From assembly GCA_963281255.1 (NCBI GenBank), contig OY725496.1:4751723-4815722 (forward strand): 64,000 bases of DNA, in the 5' to 3' direction. The notes beneath the pieces are model-generated. The model worked only from the letters and a program-made list of their open reading frames with translations. It had not been told where the DNA came from and searched no databases. Below are positions 20,647-31,572 of the stretch, piece by piece. The translations under genes were made by a program, and so were the position numbers. Origin of the DNA: Aphrocallistes beatrix (Eukaryota > Porifera > Hexactinellida > Sceptrulophora > Aphrocallistidae). Each line of letters begins with the position of its first letter. Position 1 is the first letter of the stretch.

Positions 20647-22109
20647 CTGTTACTTTAAACTAATATGGATTACTCACATATATTTTAGATTTTGCATGTC
20701 AAATTGTCCTATATTATTATTCAATTTGTACGTAGTATCAATATAACATGTAGTTAATATACACTTCCTTGTCAAAGTATTGGGACAGCATGTGCTTTGC
20801 AGCATAAATAATACTAAAATGAATCTACGGAGACCAATTGGTTCAAACCACGACAACTACTGAGAATCTTCCATCAAATTCAGATTCTACATACACACTA
20901 AGTTTTGAAGGTTAATAAACGGGGGATTGAACATATTTAATTTTCTGATTGGATAGGATTAGAATAGAACGTTCGATATAATTCAGATAGAAATAGCTGA
21001 TACACAATATCAGTAAAATGTGCATTGGATAAAAGATTCAAAGTCAATACACGAAATTTAGTAAGCAGGGGGCCTTTATTCAGATCACTAGAGTAGTACT
21101 AACAGAAGCTATTGTTCTAGAATGATATGGATGTAGACTTGTTTACAATGTTCACTCTTAAAAGAGTCAAATTCTATCTACAATCCCAGTCCATTGTTTC
21201 TAGTAGTATATACGCATAGTATCATTTCCTATACAAATCCATTGATACAATTCATTATAATTTATAACACTTATTATTCTTGATATCGCTTTTGTTTGTT
21301 TTGGTGACAAACAATACACATCCATAGACACTTTTAATATAAATAAATCAGGCAAACTCATTCATTCATTATTTCTTTGTAATTATAAACGTGAATGATT
21401 TAACTATTATATCCATGGTCCAATGGAACCATTACTTCGAATATTGTGATGTGTCGTACAGACCAGAATTTAACTGTATTTTCTTCAAAATAAATTCGTT
21501 TCGCTAAGATTTGTAAAAAGAGTCCGCACAATGGATTATTTTTAAACAGAGTAGCCTAGAACCATGGATCTCAGGAGTTTAGACTAGTCACATTGTCACT
21601 CAGCGCCATAAGTATTCTGAAATGAGAACTATTTTAGTCCTTTCGGGATTTTTTAAATAATCATTACTAAATTTAGATTTTAATGAATAGCCATTGGTTA
21701 GATTATTTAAATTGTAACTTCTAAAAATTCCTTATTTGATCAATCTGGATTTATCACAAAGTTGGAATACCAGATAATCCATTTTAACATAATTTCCCCT
21801 AATTTTAAGAATTTCAAGCTAAATTTGTAGCTAGCACTGACTGAAGTATTCTAAATGCTTTGAAGAAATCAAAAAATGTTTGTTATCAGACTTCAGTTCA
21901 CTTCACAGCTAACCAAACAATTGCTTTGCCTTTATAGCCCCAAATAATATGAGTATTCAGCTTTCTACGGTTTTAATATAAATTCTGATACTTTTCTTTA
22001 GGCCACTGTTAATTATAAAAGATTTTTCGCTCACTAAATCTCCTGAAACACAGATATGTGCATATTATTATCGTTGTTTATTATATAATCACATCAGTGA
22101 CTTCCATAC
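20647..22109. other. end of tandem array and intergenic DNA
   Basis: The 3' part of unit 3 is recognisable to about 21505 by similarity to units 1 and 2, including the sequence following each GTPase stop. Around 21093 it has the uninterrupted site corresponding to the palindromic MITE. Beyond 21505 I see AT-rich DNA without a supportable gene. Confidence 0.5.
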
Positions 22110-22380
22110 ATGCGTACCGTCCCCCTTTTCACACTTCTATTGAACTAATTTTCAAGATTTCCCGTTTTTACATGAATTTCTCCATTATGCAGGAGCGTAG
22201 ACACCGGTCTGGTTGGTCCGGTTCCAACCTGCCCACTTTTTAGTCTCAACCGGACCACTTCACACCTCTTGACTACAGCCTTGTTATATCCCGCCTTTAT
22301 TTTATACTTTTCTATTGCGTCCTGCCACATCCAGATAAATTCAGCGTCTCACCCCATCTTTATCATGGCTCATGGTTCAA
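22110..22380 (+). repeat. dispersed 'tcccgctttt' repeat, interrupted copy
   Basis: A diverged copy of a roughly 200-bp dispersed repeat found also at 29570, 48745 and (inverted) 52460. Shared words include 'gagctaatttt', 'cccgctttt' and 'ttttatcatggctca'. In this copy about 100 bp around 22190-22300, carrying 'ggtccggttccaacc' type sequence, interrupts the repeat and looks like a later insertion. It is non-coding. Confidence 0.6.
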
Positions 22381-22700
22381 GATGGGATATATGCGTATTG
22401 ATCATATTGTGAATAGTTAAGAATTGTTTTAGAAAAAAACCATTGTCAAAGCTCCTAAATGAGGTTCGAGTGACTGAAATTCCCAAACAATAGTTGCTCT
22501 TACGCACCCTATTGTCTCTAAAAATAGGAATATTTTGGTTTTAGTAGGTATTTAGTAGGCACAATCATGGTTTCATCTTGAATAGAACTTGTATGAATAT
22601 ATACATTGTTTGTGAAATCCAGCTTTGACTTCATAAAATTCGCCTTCCATAAAAATATTTATTTACATATTTATTTTTGTTTACTAGCCTTAGCGACATA

Positions 22701-23465
22701 ATGTCAGCCGGAGATCTTATATTCCGAATCACTTTCTGTGTCCTCAATTTTCTGATCGGAGCGGTTGGAGCTGCCCTGATCATAATAGGAGGAATTTTCC
22801 TCTCAATGTCGAGGGAGTTTATCAGTAGCATCACTATAACATCGTTTGACCAGTTCCTAGTCTCTGTTCTATTCAACTCCTCGATTCTCCTTATCATCGT
22901 GGGAGGTATTCTCCTCATCATTGCTGTCATTGGAATAATTGGCGCCATAAAGCATAGGATATGTGGGGTCGTACTCATGCTCTATATCTGTATTGTCGGG
23001 GTACTCCTCGTTCTTCAAATAGTTCTAGTCATCGTTATCGCCTCACGAAACGCCGAAGCTAAAGATTTCCTCAGTAACAATGCTCCCGCCATATTCATTG
23101 CCAACCTAGCCAATGACACTCTTCTCCAGGCAGGGTTGAGTCAAGTGGAGCGTTTATTGCAGTGCTGTGGGATCAACGACACATACAGAGACTACACAAC
23201 TAACGGACTCAACATATCAACATCCTGTAACTGTAACAATGACACCAGCACATGTACCCCTCTACCTAACAGCGTGGCTTCCTTCAGTAACGGCCTTGCC
23301 TACGTTTACCCCACGGGGTGTGTTTCCGCTATCCTTGGTCACTTAGAGGATCCTCGTTTTCAATATGGGCTTGGAGCGGGTGCACTAGCTATAGTGGTGA
23401 TTGAAATTCTGCTTATCTTATTCGCTATATGCATGGTTTTCCTTGACTTCAAGAAGGAGGACTAA
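22701..23465 (+). CDS. tetraspanin
   Basis: A 254-residue single-exon tetraspanin. Four transmembrane segments lie at about residues 6-34, 52-84, 88-115 and 226-248. A large extracellular loop (about 116-222) holds the family hallmark CCG at residues 155-157, further cysteines (CNC, TC and GC), and Asn-Xaa-Ser/Thr sites for N-glycosylation. The C-terminal tail is short (DFKKED). Tetraspanins organise membrane microdomains with integrins and other partners. I start at the ATG at 22701; the frame continues eight codons upstream only from a TTG. TTTGTTTACTAG ending at 22686 looks like a 3' splice site, so a 5' UTR intron is likely. The subfamily cannot be told from the sequence alone. Confidence 0.9.
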   Translation: MSAGDLIFRITFCVLNFLIGAVGAALIIIGGIFLSMSREFISSITITSFDQFLVSVLFNSSILLIIVGGILLIIAVIGIIGAIKHRICGVVLMLYICIVGVLLVLQIVLVIVIASRNAEAKDFLSNNAPAIFIANLANDTLLQAGLSQVERLLQCCGINDTYRDYTTNGLNISTSCNCNNDTSTCTPLPNSVASFSNGLAYVYPTGCVSAILGHLEDPRFQYGLGAGALAIVVIEILLILFAICMVFLDFKKED

Positions 23466-23645
23466 AGGACTAATTCACTCGTACTATTTTTATGAACTCC
23501 ATCACTTAGTTAATCTCTATTTACCCTTTCACTCTACTTATTTCTTATTCTCTAACTGCCTCATTATTGATGAGCTATTACTAATGACTTTGTTTTTCCA
23601 ATTCAAATGCTTCAATTTTAAATTCTGAACCAGGGATTAATAAAT

Positions 23646-23930
23646 TATTCCAGTGTCGAAGTGGTAATGCGGAAATGGTTCGACTTTTCGAAAAAGGAAA
23701 TAGTTCGAATTTTTATCATTAGGATTAATGGTGTGTTTTTTTCGAACTACGTATTTCCTTTTCCTTTTTTGGAAAGTCGAACTATTTCCACCATACCGTC
23801 GAAGTGCAGGGAATTCCATCGGACAATTGACTCTAGGCAAGGGCCTATGATCCAGGAATATCTGAAATAGGATTAGCTGTCTGGGGACACAGCTATCCCG
23901 GTGGACTGCTGCCACTTCGACACTGGAATA
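23646..23930. repeat. MITE with TTCCAGTGTCGAAGTGG ends
   Basis: A 285-bp element between the tetraspanin and ALG11 genes. Its ends are a 17-bp inverted repeat (TTCCAGTGTCGAAGTGG and its complement), flanked by TA on both sides. The inner sequence also has an inverted pair built on 'ggttcgacttt / aaagtcgaac'. It is non-coding, probably a Tc1/mariner-type non-autonomous element given the TA target. Confidence 0.75.
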
Positions 23931-24190
23931 TGGGATATTGGTTAGGGCAGTGTCTTCAGGTTCCAAGAATGTTAAAATGTCATTTTATTTCCGAATGTGA
24001 AGTTGGCATTTATGCAAATTTAAAACTAATTCTATTTGACGAACACTTCTGTATTTCATTCAATGATAATTCATTATGCAATATTGAGAATTCAATTCTA
24101 AATTTATTATTTCGCTTATTCATAGTTCAAATCTAAAATTATCTTACTTGTGTATAATTTTAACTTTAATTTCTTATTTTAGCTCTCAAA

Positions 24191-25642
24191 ATGTTCCTTC
24201 AAATCATCGGAAATCTATTTTTAATCTTTTCCATCCTCACCATCTGCCTATTCACTTTCTACTGTGTCAGAGTCAAACGCCATGTTCACAAATATAAGCC
24301 TAAAATAAACAAAAACAACCCTCGTCCTCTCAGAATAGCATTCTTCCATCCCTATTGCGATGGAGGTGGAGGAGGAGAACGTGTGTTGTGGCAGGCTGTC
24401 CGTGCCATCCAAGTGGAGTACCCAGACACTCAATGTGCCATCTACACCTGTGACGAAGTAGACCTGAGAACTCTAATGGACAACGTCAGTCGCTGTTTCT
24501 ACATAAACCTTCAGACTAACATAGAGCTAGTGTACCTGGACGGACTCAAGTTCATTCAGCCACAGACCTACCCCAGACTCACCATCTTAGGCCAGAGTAT
24601 TGGGTCGCTATTTTTAGCACACGAAGCACTGAATAAGTACCAGCCGGATATTTTTATCGACACGATAGGTTTCGCGTTCACCATTCCTTACTTTAAGCTG
24701 CTCGGCAGTGCGGTTACAGGATGCTACGTGCACTACCCCACTGTTAGCTCTGACATGTTGAACAAAGTGAAATCGCAATCAAACACCTTCAATAACAATT
24801 CCCAAATCAGCAATAGTCCAGTGCTGACATTCTTGAAGATAACTTACTATAGAATTTTCGCGTGTTTGTATGGCTGGGCTGGTGCCCAGAGTGACCTCAC
24901 TCTAGTGAACTCCAGCTGGACCAAAGGACACATTGACCACATTTGGGGGAGGAAATCGGGCGCGCAAATCCTCTACCCACCCTGTGACACCTCTGCGTTT
25001 GCTGGTCTCGAATTAGAACGTCTCCATCCTAAAAATAAATTCATCGTTTGTTCAATCGGGCAATTCCGTCCGGAGAAAAACCATCAGGCACAGCTGAAGG
25101 CATTCCAATCGCTCCTTCAAAGCGTCCCGGAGGAATCTCGTCCGGATTGTGAGTTGTTCTTAATCGGGAGTTGTCGAGATGAGGAAGACCTTTGGAGAGT
25201 CCAGGAGTTGAGGAAGTTGGCATTCTCGTTGGGTATTGAGCATTGTGTCAGTTTCCATTTAAGCATTCCCTTCCACAAACTGCTCACTTATCTCAGCCAA
25301 TCAGATGTCGGCATTCACACCATGGAGAACGAGCACTTCGGGATCAGTCTGGTGGAAATGATGGCTGCAGGATGTGTCGTGTTAGGACACAATTCGGGTG
25401 GTCCGAAAATGGATATCGTTTGCAACTCCAACGGGAAGAAAACCGGATTTTTAGCTGAAGACGAGAAAGATTTCGGTGCTAAATTGAAGGAAATCTACGC
25501 GCTAACACCTGAAGAGAGAATGGAAGTGTCGGAAAACGCGCGGCAATTTGTCACAGAGAAATTCTCCATCGATACATTTGAGCGGGAATTCATGCTTAAA
25601 ATAGAACCTTTGTTCCAGAAGTTGCTCGCTGCAGCTAACTGA
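24191..25642 (+). CDS. ALG11: ALG11-type alpha-1,2-mannosyltransferase
   Basis: A 483-residue GDP-Man:Man3GlcNAc2-PP-dolichol alpha-1,2-mannosyltransferase, close in length to known ALG11 proteins. It adds the fourth and fifth mannose to the dolichol-linked N-glycan precursor on the cytosolic face of the ER. An N-terminal membrane anchor spans about residues 5-26. A glycine-rich donor-domain loop GGGGGERVLW is at 58-67, and GCYVHYPTVSSDML is a family-typical segment. The GT4 C-terminal half has GQFRPEKNH and the EX7E motif (E381 to E389 in NEHFGISLVE), followed by GGP. No introns interrupt the coding part. TTATTTTAG just before the start could be an acceptor of a 5' UTR intron. Single copy and apparently fully functional. 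Confidence 0.95.
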   Translation: MFLQIIGNLFLIFSILTICLFTFYCVRVKRHVHKYKPKINKNNPRPLRIAFFHPYCDGGGGGERVLWQAVRAIQVEYPDTQCAIYTCDEVDLRTLMDNVSRCFYINLQTNIELVYLDGLKFIQPQTYPRLTILGQSIGSLFLAHEALNKYQPDIFIDTIGFAFTIPYFKLLGSAVTGCYVHYPTVSSDMLNKVKSQSNTFNNNSQISNSPVLTFLKITYYRIFACLYGWAGAQSDLTLVNSSWTKGHIDHIWGRKSGAQILYPPCDTSAFAGLELERLHPKNKFIVCSIGQFRPEKNHQAQLKAFQSLLQSVPEESRPDCELFLIGSCRDEEDLWRVQELRKLAFSLGIEHCVSFHLSIPFHKLLTYLSQSDVGIHTMENEHFGISLVEMMAAGCVVLGHNSGGPKMDIVCNSNGKKTGFLAEDEKDFGAKLKEIYALTPEERMEVSENARQFVTEKFSIDTFEREFMLKIEPLFQKLLAAAN

Positions 25643-25900
25643 CTCTATTAAATGTTTTCTATTCTATTCCATAGATCAGCTGTGTTATGAAATGTTTTGA
25701 ATTAGACTTTCTTATGCTAAGCCACCTGCATTATTGAGGTTCCACTGGGGACATATTTGGGGCGACACTTTGTTAAAACACTGATATTCGAGTGTCACCA
25801 GTGTCCCTAACCCTTTTTCACATTTGTAGTTTGTTGAAACTATTTGACATATCTGATCTCACGGAAAAGCTACTGCGTGGCATCACAAAAGATTTAATTA

Positions 25901-25975
25901 TACAGTCAACTCCGCTTACTTGGGACAACCGCTTAATCGGAACCAAAGTGTCCCGATTAAGCGGAGTCACTTGTA
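25901..25975. repeat. 75-bp pogo-type hairpin MITE
   Basis: Starts TACAGTCAACTCCGC and ends GCGGAGTCACTTGTA, with 'cttaatcgg' and 'ccgattaag' inside, so it is nearly one complete hairpin. The ends resemble pogo/Tigger terminal repeats (CAGTCRACTCCGCTTAATCGGG type) with TA target duplication. Related longer elements are at 34119 and 43033. Confidence 0.8.
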
Positions 25976-26643
25976 TATTAAAATACAAGTATTGTAGCTA
26001 TAATTATCTTCATAGTAGAACAATGGATAATAATAGCTTAACAAAAATAAACTTTGCAATGCATTCTATTTAAGAAACTAGTTGCTATGTCTCTAAGTTT
26101 AAGTTATCGATCCGCATTCTCTTGTTGCCTTGTCATAATACTGTTAAAACTTTATCAATTTAGTACGTCTAACGCTCAAGTTAACGTGCACTAAATATGG
26201 TGTTATTACCTAAGGGGTTGTGAACTTATTGACATTTTCATGGGTGGCATTTTGTGTCATCCTGCATAAGCACAAGTCGTTAAAACAGAGTTGGAATTAG
26301 ATCCACGTTTTCAAAACTCGAACCAAACTCTGCCTGAAATCCGATTTAGTAGGTGTCCCATACTTTTCGTCCCCATTAAACAGAAATACTATTTTTTATA
26401 AATTTATGATAAATCAATACAACAATTAAACATATATTTCACTGTCATTTGAATAATATTCGATAAGGAACAGTGGAAGAACTAACACTACTAACAAACT
26501 GATTCTACATATACAATATTCTAGGTATTTATAAAGATTAAATGAGTTGCTTAATTAAGTCCTTATAGTATATCCTTGATCAGGTTTTGAAAAATCTGAT
26601 TCTTTCTCCTCACTGTCACTTGAATCAGAATGATCCTTCTCTC

Positions 26644-29283
26644 CTAGGGGCTCTCTAAAATTGCTTTTGCCACAGCTAATCCGGTTTTGATACCAATGTC
26701 CACTACTGTCTTAACCTGACTAGATTCCTTAACTCCAGTAGCACAGAATTTGGCAAAATGTTCACAGTTTTTGAACGCAAGACTGTACTCTCCCCACTCA
26801 TCCGGATTTTTGTGGTAGTAGATCGCTGTCTTGACTATCTCTCTCCCAGAACGAGGATTTTTTACCCTAGAAACATCGGAAGCAAATTATATAAATAGCG
26901 ATTTCAGACTTTTCCCTATTTACGTAGGTCATTTCATAAGTACTGAGCCGTGATCTGTATTCAGAAGTTAGTCAAAATATACTATTTTCGATTTGTCCAT
27001 TGTATAGCTGAGGGGATCAGCTTTCGATTTGCATATAGGATTGTTGTGATAAAACAATTATGGTGATTGGTACGTTCGATTTATATACATGGTTTAGGTG
27101 ACTGTTGGAAAATTGGAATTTCCCCATTGAAAATGGCTTAGAAATGAATTTGGTGATTTTTTTTTGAATTCGTGGAATAAGATCATTAAAAGGCCAAATA
27201 ATTAGGAACATATGTGTGATGAAGTAAACGGGAGGTGTTCAGTACAATAACCTGTGATAGAAAGTTATTATGCAACTTTACGTGGATTTTTTCCCAATTT
27301 TCTCCCCCTAAAAATGGGACAAAAGTGGTAGTACGAGGGGTGCCCGATAAGTTTTTAGCCTTGATTCGAAAACAGCATTATAATAGAATGCATTATTATA
27401 ATTGTTCAAAATACTCTCCTCCAGCTTTAATACACTTGTCCATTCTGCAAAACCAACTATCAAAAGCTTCGGCGAACTCATTTTCTCGGATGTCCTCCAA
27501 AGCCTCTGATAATGCTGACCGCACTTCATCATTGCTGCTGAAAACCCTCCCCTTCAACTTCTTCTTAATACGAGGAAAGAGCCAGAAGTCACATGGAGCT
27601 AAATCTGGGCTGTAGGGTGGGTGAGATAACTCCTCGAAGCCAGTTTCTTCAATAAATTTCCTTGTTTTCAGGGCCTTATGTGAACTTGCATTATCATGAT
27701 GCAGCAGTAAACCCCTTGTCCCATCTTCTGGTCGCATTTTATGAACATTTTGAATGAGTTCTGGGAGGCAACTAGTGGTGTACCATTCTGAAGAGACTGT
27801 TTTTCCACTCTCTAGTGCAACTACTGCACGAATACCTTTAGGATCAAAGAATATTGCATACATTTGCTTCTTAGAATACTGACTTTTCCTAACTTTTTGA
27901 GGGGGAGGTTCACCTATTGGAGTCCACTGACGGCTCTGCTCTTTGGATTCTGGGTCATAATGATAAATCCATGTTTCATCACCCGTAATCACTTTGGAAA
28001 CCAGAGGAGAAGTGCCTTTTTTGAATTTTGACTTCATTTTCTTGCACCAATCAATTCGGGCTACTTTCTGCTCAGGTTTGAGCAAATGAGGAATCCACCT
28101 TGCACAGACTTTTGTTAAGTGTAGAATTTCGTGTAGGATGAATTGGATCACATCATTACTGATACCCAACTCGTACTGAATCTGTCTATAGGTTATGTGC
28201 TTATCATTAAGTACCAACTTCTCAATTGCGCTGATGTTCTCTGGGGTCGAAGCAGTCAACGGCGACCCTGGTCTAGGTTTGTCAGTAAGGTCAAAATTTC
28301 CTCTTCTAAACTCTCTGTACCAGTTTTTTACAGTAGCAAGAGATGTAACATCGTTACCGAAAGCTTGTATTAACTGTTGGTAACAATCATCAATTGTTTT
28401 ATCCATTTTAAATTGAAAAAGAATAATTGCCCGAATTTGCTCTTTTGTGAGGATAATATTTTCAGTAATATTTGCCTGAGCCATCATACAAAATGTAGCA
28501 AAACTTCAGAAAAATATATAGTAGAGAGCTAGGATTTACAGAGTCAGTTAGTAAAGTATCGAGTTATAAGAAAAATGTATGGTTCGTTAATAATGACTTA
28601 ATATATGTTCAAGGCTAAAAACTTATCGGGCACCCCTCGTATACCAGTTCATAAACATTTTATTCCCCAGCCTAAAACCATAATGCTACAAATAAATCAA
28701 TATTTAAGGGGTTTTTGATAGTAGAATTTAATGGAAGGATCAGTTTTAATCCAAATTTGCTCAGAAATGAAATACAGCCTTAGGGAACTCAAAATTCACG
28801 TTTGAAGGCAGTATCCTAAACTGATGTACTTAAATTGGATGTAGGAACCACAAAAAGTATCCTATCACAGTAATTCTGTATGCAAATCGAAAGCTGATAA
28901 CCTCAGCTATACAATGGGCAAATCGAAAATAGGATAATTCCACTAACTTTTGAAAACAGATCACGGCTCAGTACTTATGAAATGACCTAAGTAGAAAGAG
29001 AGAGATTCTATATCCAAATATATCAAACGTTTGCTCTGTATTACTTAAAAAAGCTGACTCACTTCTCCTTTGAGACTTCCAATCCAGCTGCAAATTTATC
29101 CAAACTGCACTTACGAACACCAAACTCTCCTGAAAAGTCAATCACTGTGTCATCCCCGATGTAAACTCCGTAATGAAAACCTATCTTGTTTGAGGTGGTG
29201 TAATTAGTGGATTTTCCTGCAGAGCCATCCATCTCTCTATAAATGACATCCCCCGCTTCGAATCCACTCTGCTCATTAGCCAT
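26644..29283 (-). CDS. LRAT/PLAAT-like (NlpC/P60-fold) protein, two exons
   Basis: Exon 1 is 29063-29283 and exon 2 26644-26866. The donor is GTGAGT, the acceptor TTTCTAG, and the phase matches, giving 147 residues. This is an H-rev107/LRAT-type domain. It starts with a GD motif (residues 11-12), then HYGVYIGDD with the candidate catalytic His38, and ends with NCEHFAKFC containing nucleophile Cys108. Vertebrate members are phospholipid acyltransferases/phospholipases or lecithin:retinol acyltransferase. The second conserved His of many members (VxH) is Asp here (VIDFSG), so activity is uncertain. No strong C-terminal membrane anchor is visible, unlike PLAAT proteins. The 2.2-kb intron is filled by nested transposons. 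Confidence 0.82.
27334..28639 (-). mobile_element. mariner transposon, apparently complete
   Basis: A 1.3-kb element with terminal inverted repeats of about 30 bp (CGAGGGGTGCCCGATAAG at the left, its complement at the right). It is bounded by TA target duplications at 27332-27333 and 28640-28641. It contains one intact transposase frame. It is nested in an older inverted-repeat element and inside an intron of a host gene on the same strand. The ends are nearly perfect copies of each other, indicating a young insertion. Confidence 0.92.
27396..28487 (-). CDS. mariner transposase (D,D34D)
   Basis: A 363-residue, uninterrupted Tc1/mariner-superfamily transposase that cuts and reinserts its own element at TA sites. 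An N-terminal paired helix-turn-helix DNA-binding region spans about residues 15-125. WIPHLL corresponds to the WVPHEL motif. The catalytic triad is complete: D170 in GDETWIYHYD, D265 in HHDNASSH, and D300 in SPDLAPCDFWLFP. Exactly 34 residues lie between the second and third Asp, the mariner signature. Length is as expected (about 345-365). Start at 28487 (MMAQ; the second ATG is equally possible). No stop codon or frameshift is seen, so it may still be active. Confidence 0.95.
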   Translation of the reverse strand: MMAQANITENIILTKEQIRAIILFQFKMDKTIDDCYQQLIQAFGNDVTSLATVKNWYREFRRGNFDLTDKPRPGSPLTASTPENISAIEKLVLNDKHITYRQIQYELGISNDVIQFILHEILHLTKVCARWIPHLLKPEQKVARIDWCKKMKSKFKKGTSPLVSKVITGDETWIYHYDPESKEQSRQWTPIGEPPPQKVRKSQYSKKQMYAIFFDPKGIRAVVALESGKTVSSEWYTTSCLPELIQNVHKMRPEDGTRGLLLHHDNASSHKALKTRKFIEETGFEELSHPPYSPDLAPCDFWLFPRIKKKLKGRVFSSNDEVRSALSEALEDIRENEFAEAFDSWFCRMDKCIKAGGEYFEQL

Positions 29284-29470
29284 TTTGTGCAATTGGTATT
29301 TGTGTGTTGGATGAAGGAAATATATTAATAATATTTCATATGTAATTACCTTTATATACATATAAGACGTGCATACTAAACTTGAGGCAGTTCTTACTGC
29401 CTACTCAATGCTTGATTGTTGTTGAATTTCGTAAATTAAAATTGGAATGTTTGCCCCTCTAATCACGTCA

Positions 29471-29527
29471 TTATATATTCACTATATATTAGCATTATAT
29501 ATTAGCAGTCACTATATATTAGCATTA
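29471..29527 (+). repeat. short tandem repeat (cactatatattagcat)
   Basis: Two to three imperfect copies of a 16-20-bp unit containing 'actatatattagcatta'. It lies just upstream (genomic right) of the LRAT-like gene start. Confidence 0.6.
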
Positions 29528-29569
29528 GTAAGAGCTTTATAATGATAATTATTATACTTTCCAACAGTC

Positions 29570-29765
29570 TTGTTTTTGGCTGGACAGGCTGACTTTTTTC
29601 ACTCTTCCATTGAGCTAATTTTCACGAGTGTCCCGCTTTTAAATAAAATTTCCCATTATGTCCCGCTTTTTTAAATTCTATGTATATTACTTTTCTATTG
29701 AGTCCCACCATGTCCCGCGAAATTCAACGCTGCGTCTCGCTTTTATCATGGCTCAAGTTGCCATG
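29570..29765 (+). repeat. dispersed 'tcccgctttt' repeat
   Basis: A copy of the roughly 200-bp non-coding repeat also at 48745-48940 and, inverted, 52460-52650. It has evenly spaced 'tgtcccgctttt' words and the segment 'cgcgaaattcaacgctgcgt'. No clear terminal inverted repeats are visible. It could be a solo end of a larger element. Confidence 0.7.
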
Positions 29766-30477
29766 TATGTTATAAACACCGATTTGACACTGATCCTTCA
29801 TACAACCATGTAATCTTAAACACACATTGTTTATGAGCATATTTACCATTTGATCGGTTATTTTCATTTCTAGACAACTTGTATTCAGGTATTAATTAGG
29901 CAATGGTTCAAATGAAATAATAATATTAATGATAATAGTTTGTACTTTGGATTCTCTAAACATCATAGTAATTAAGTAAACAATTATTAGTTTTATTCTC
30001 TAACATTACAGATCATTGAGTTGTTTACCACGCTACCAATACGAACAATGATCACATTCTTTATCAAGAATCTGTAGTTACCTAAGATTCTTAAACTCCT
30101 CCTACTTGTATTAACTCCTATGTATTATGTTTCAAACTTTCTAAGTGGAATTCCTTACACAATTATTGTAACTAGGAGGTATGGCAGAGTTTAATGCAAT
30201 TGTCTTAAATTAGTTTTCTCGTTTCAAGTGAGACATGAAACAGATCGCATCAAAATGGAACTTTTTATTTAAATTTAAACAAATCTATTTTATTTAGTAA
30301 CATTGAACTCAGAAAGAATGGAGTGGCATGGACCTTCCAAACCTCCTCGCTTCTGACAGGTTTGTATTGGTGAGAAGTTTGTTTCAACACGTTTATTTCA
30401 ATGTTGTTAATTCCGTATATTAGTGTATATGTTAAGATATACACATACTAAACAGTAATTCCTATTCACAACTCTTC

Positions 30478-30790
30478 TTCCACATAAACTGTGCTCAGAC
30501 TATTCATGTCATTCTAGAGCTGAGCATACTGAGATTGTATTTCTGTAGTTTCAATTTGGTACACAGTTAAATATTAATGAATCTGCAGAGGAGTTCGAAG
30601 ATCTAAGCGTGTCTAAGTGCTGGCCAATGAAAGCACTAAAGATTGGATAGGAGATAGCTCTACTCTCATTAGCTCAACTCTAGAATGAGATGAATAGTCT
30701 GAACACAGTTTATGTGGTAGAGGTGCTGTGAATTAGAATTGATAACGAGTGCACCTGACTATTGCATTTGATAATACTGATAATGCAGCT
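30478..30790. repeat. segment duplicated at the outer edge of the large inverted repeat
   Basis: 30640-30775 matches 32583-32725 in direct orientation ('gatagctctactctc' through 'gtgcacctgactattgcat'). Also, 30478-30535 is an inverted copy of 30665-30720, forming a small palindrome. The direct copies lie about 1.95 kb apart, and the second one marks the start of the left arm of the inverted duplication. Confidence 0.65.
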
Positions 30791-30882
30791 CCATTAAGTG
30801 ACTGTAGTAATCACTGAGAGTTGTTTGCTTCATTTATTTGAATAATATACATCTTATATATTAAAACTCTAGGATTTTATTT

Positions 30883-30912
30883 TTTTGTTTGTTTGTTTGT
30901 TTGTTTGTCCGA
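30883..30912 (+). repeat. TTTG/TTTGT microsatellite
   Basis: A run of tandem TTTG units. A shorter similar run follows exon 5 of the MOSPD2-like gene near 44997. Confidence 0.7.
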
Positions 30913-31572
30913 ATTGATTGAAGAATTGGCAAGTCGTAGAGATACGAAAATTGGCATGTAGGTGTCAAATGATGAATCTAGGATTAAGTTCGAAGATCTA
31001 AGCGAAATGTTTACACCTCGCCGAGATAGGTGACAAAATGTGCTGACCAATCAAATTCGATTATTTTATAATGCAAATACATTGGAATAAAATAGTAGTG
31101 ACTTATGCATACAATCAAAAGAACTATTTTTGATTGAAATTCATTGGTTTATGTGAACCAATCAATTATCAGTCTTTTATAATGCCATTCACACGATTCT
31201 ATTTCATATAAATGATTGAATACTGCTATTTTGAGTCTATAATTTGATCGTTAACAACAATTAAAGTGTGTTATATGCTACGATCAATCAATTCGATCAT
31301 AAAATAACTTTTAACGACATAGACTGGAATTGATTATTTAACTATAATAATCTATAGCAATGTGAACTTTGTGTATTCAAATTGAGCTCACATTCAGGAT
31401 TAGTTGACTTAATACGAAGTAAATTATATTTATCACGAAACAAAATTTCTGCTACAGTTCTGATTTATTAAATGTAATCGTAGACAAATGACAATCCAGC
31501 GTACTTAGTATAAAACAAGAAAGCGACGTATTGTTTCTCTAATATCCCCAAGCTCCCACTGGGTAAATCTGC
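30913..31572. other. AT-rich DNA, no gene seen
   Basis: I find no coding frame, RNA gene or recognisable element in this stretch. It contains scattered degenerate AT repeats only. Confidence 0.5.

Larger units (their letters stand above)
12122..21505. repeat. three tandem units of ~3.1-3.2 kb, one GTPase gene each
   Basis: Unit 1 runs about 12122-15186, unit 2 about 15187-18390 and unit 3 about 18391-21505. All begin with the same segment ('gtgtccagggaattgactg' at about 12178, 15248, 18453), followed by a conserved upstream region and the GTPase gene. Units 1 and 2 are most alike in coding and 3' DNA and share a 403-bp palindromic MITE. Unit 3 lacks that MITE and its gene is more diverged. 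Units 2 and 3, but not unit 1, carry a 115-bp TTAA-flanked TATA/GAAANN module. The pattern implies serial unequal duplication plus separate insertions or exchange among units. Confidence 0.85.
26925..28989. mobile_element. outer element with ~120-bp inverted repeats in the intron
   Basis: Left arm 26925-27045 and right arm about 28868-28989 are inverted copies of about 120 bp. The ends read TAGGTCATTTCATAAGTACTG, which resembles mariner-class termini, with TA at the boundaries. Without the mariner nested inside, the element would be about 0.75 kb and non-coding. It is a long-TIR MITE or a mariner relic. It lies wholly in the intron of the LRAT-like gene. Confidence 0.8.

Noticed and set aside
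22677..22700. Upstream TTG start of the tetraspanin
   Set aside because: The sequence across it contains a probable 3' splice site, and ATG at 22701 gives a normal short N-terminus.
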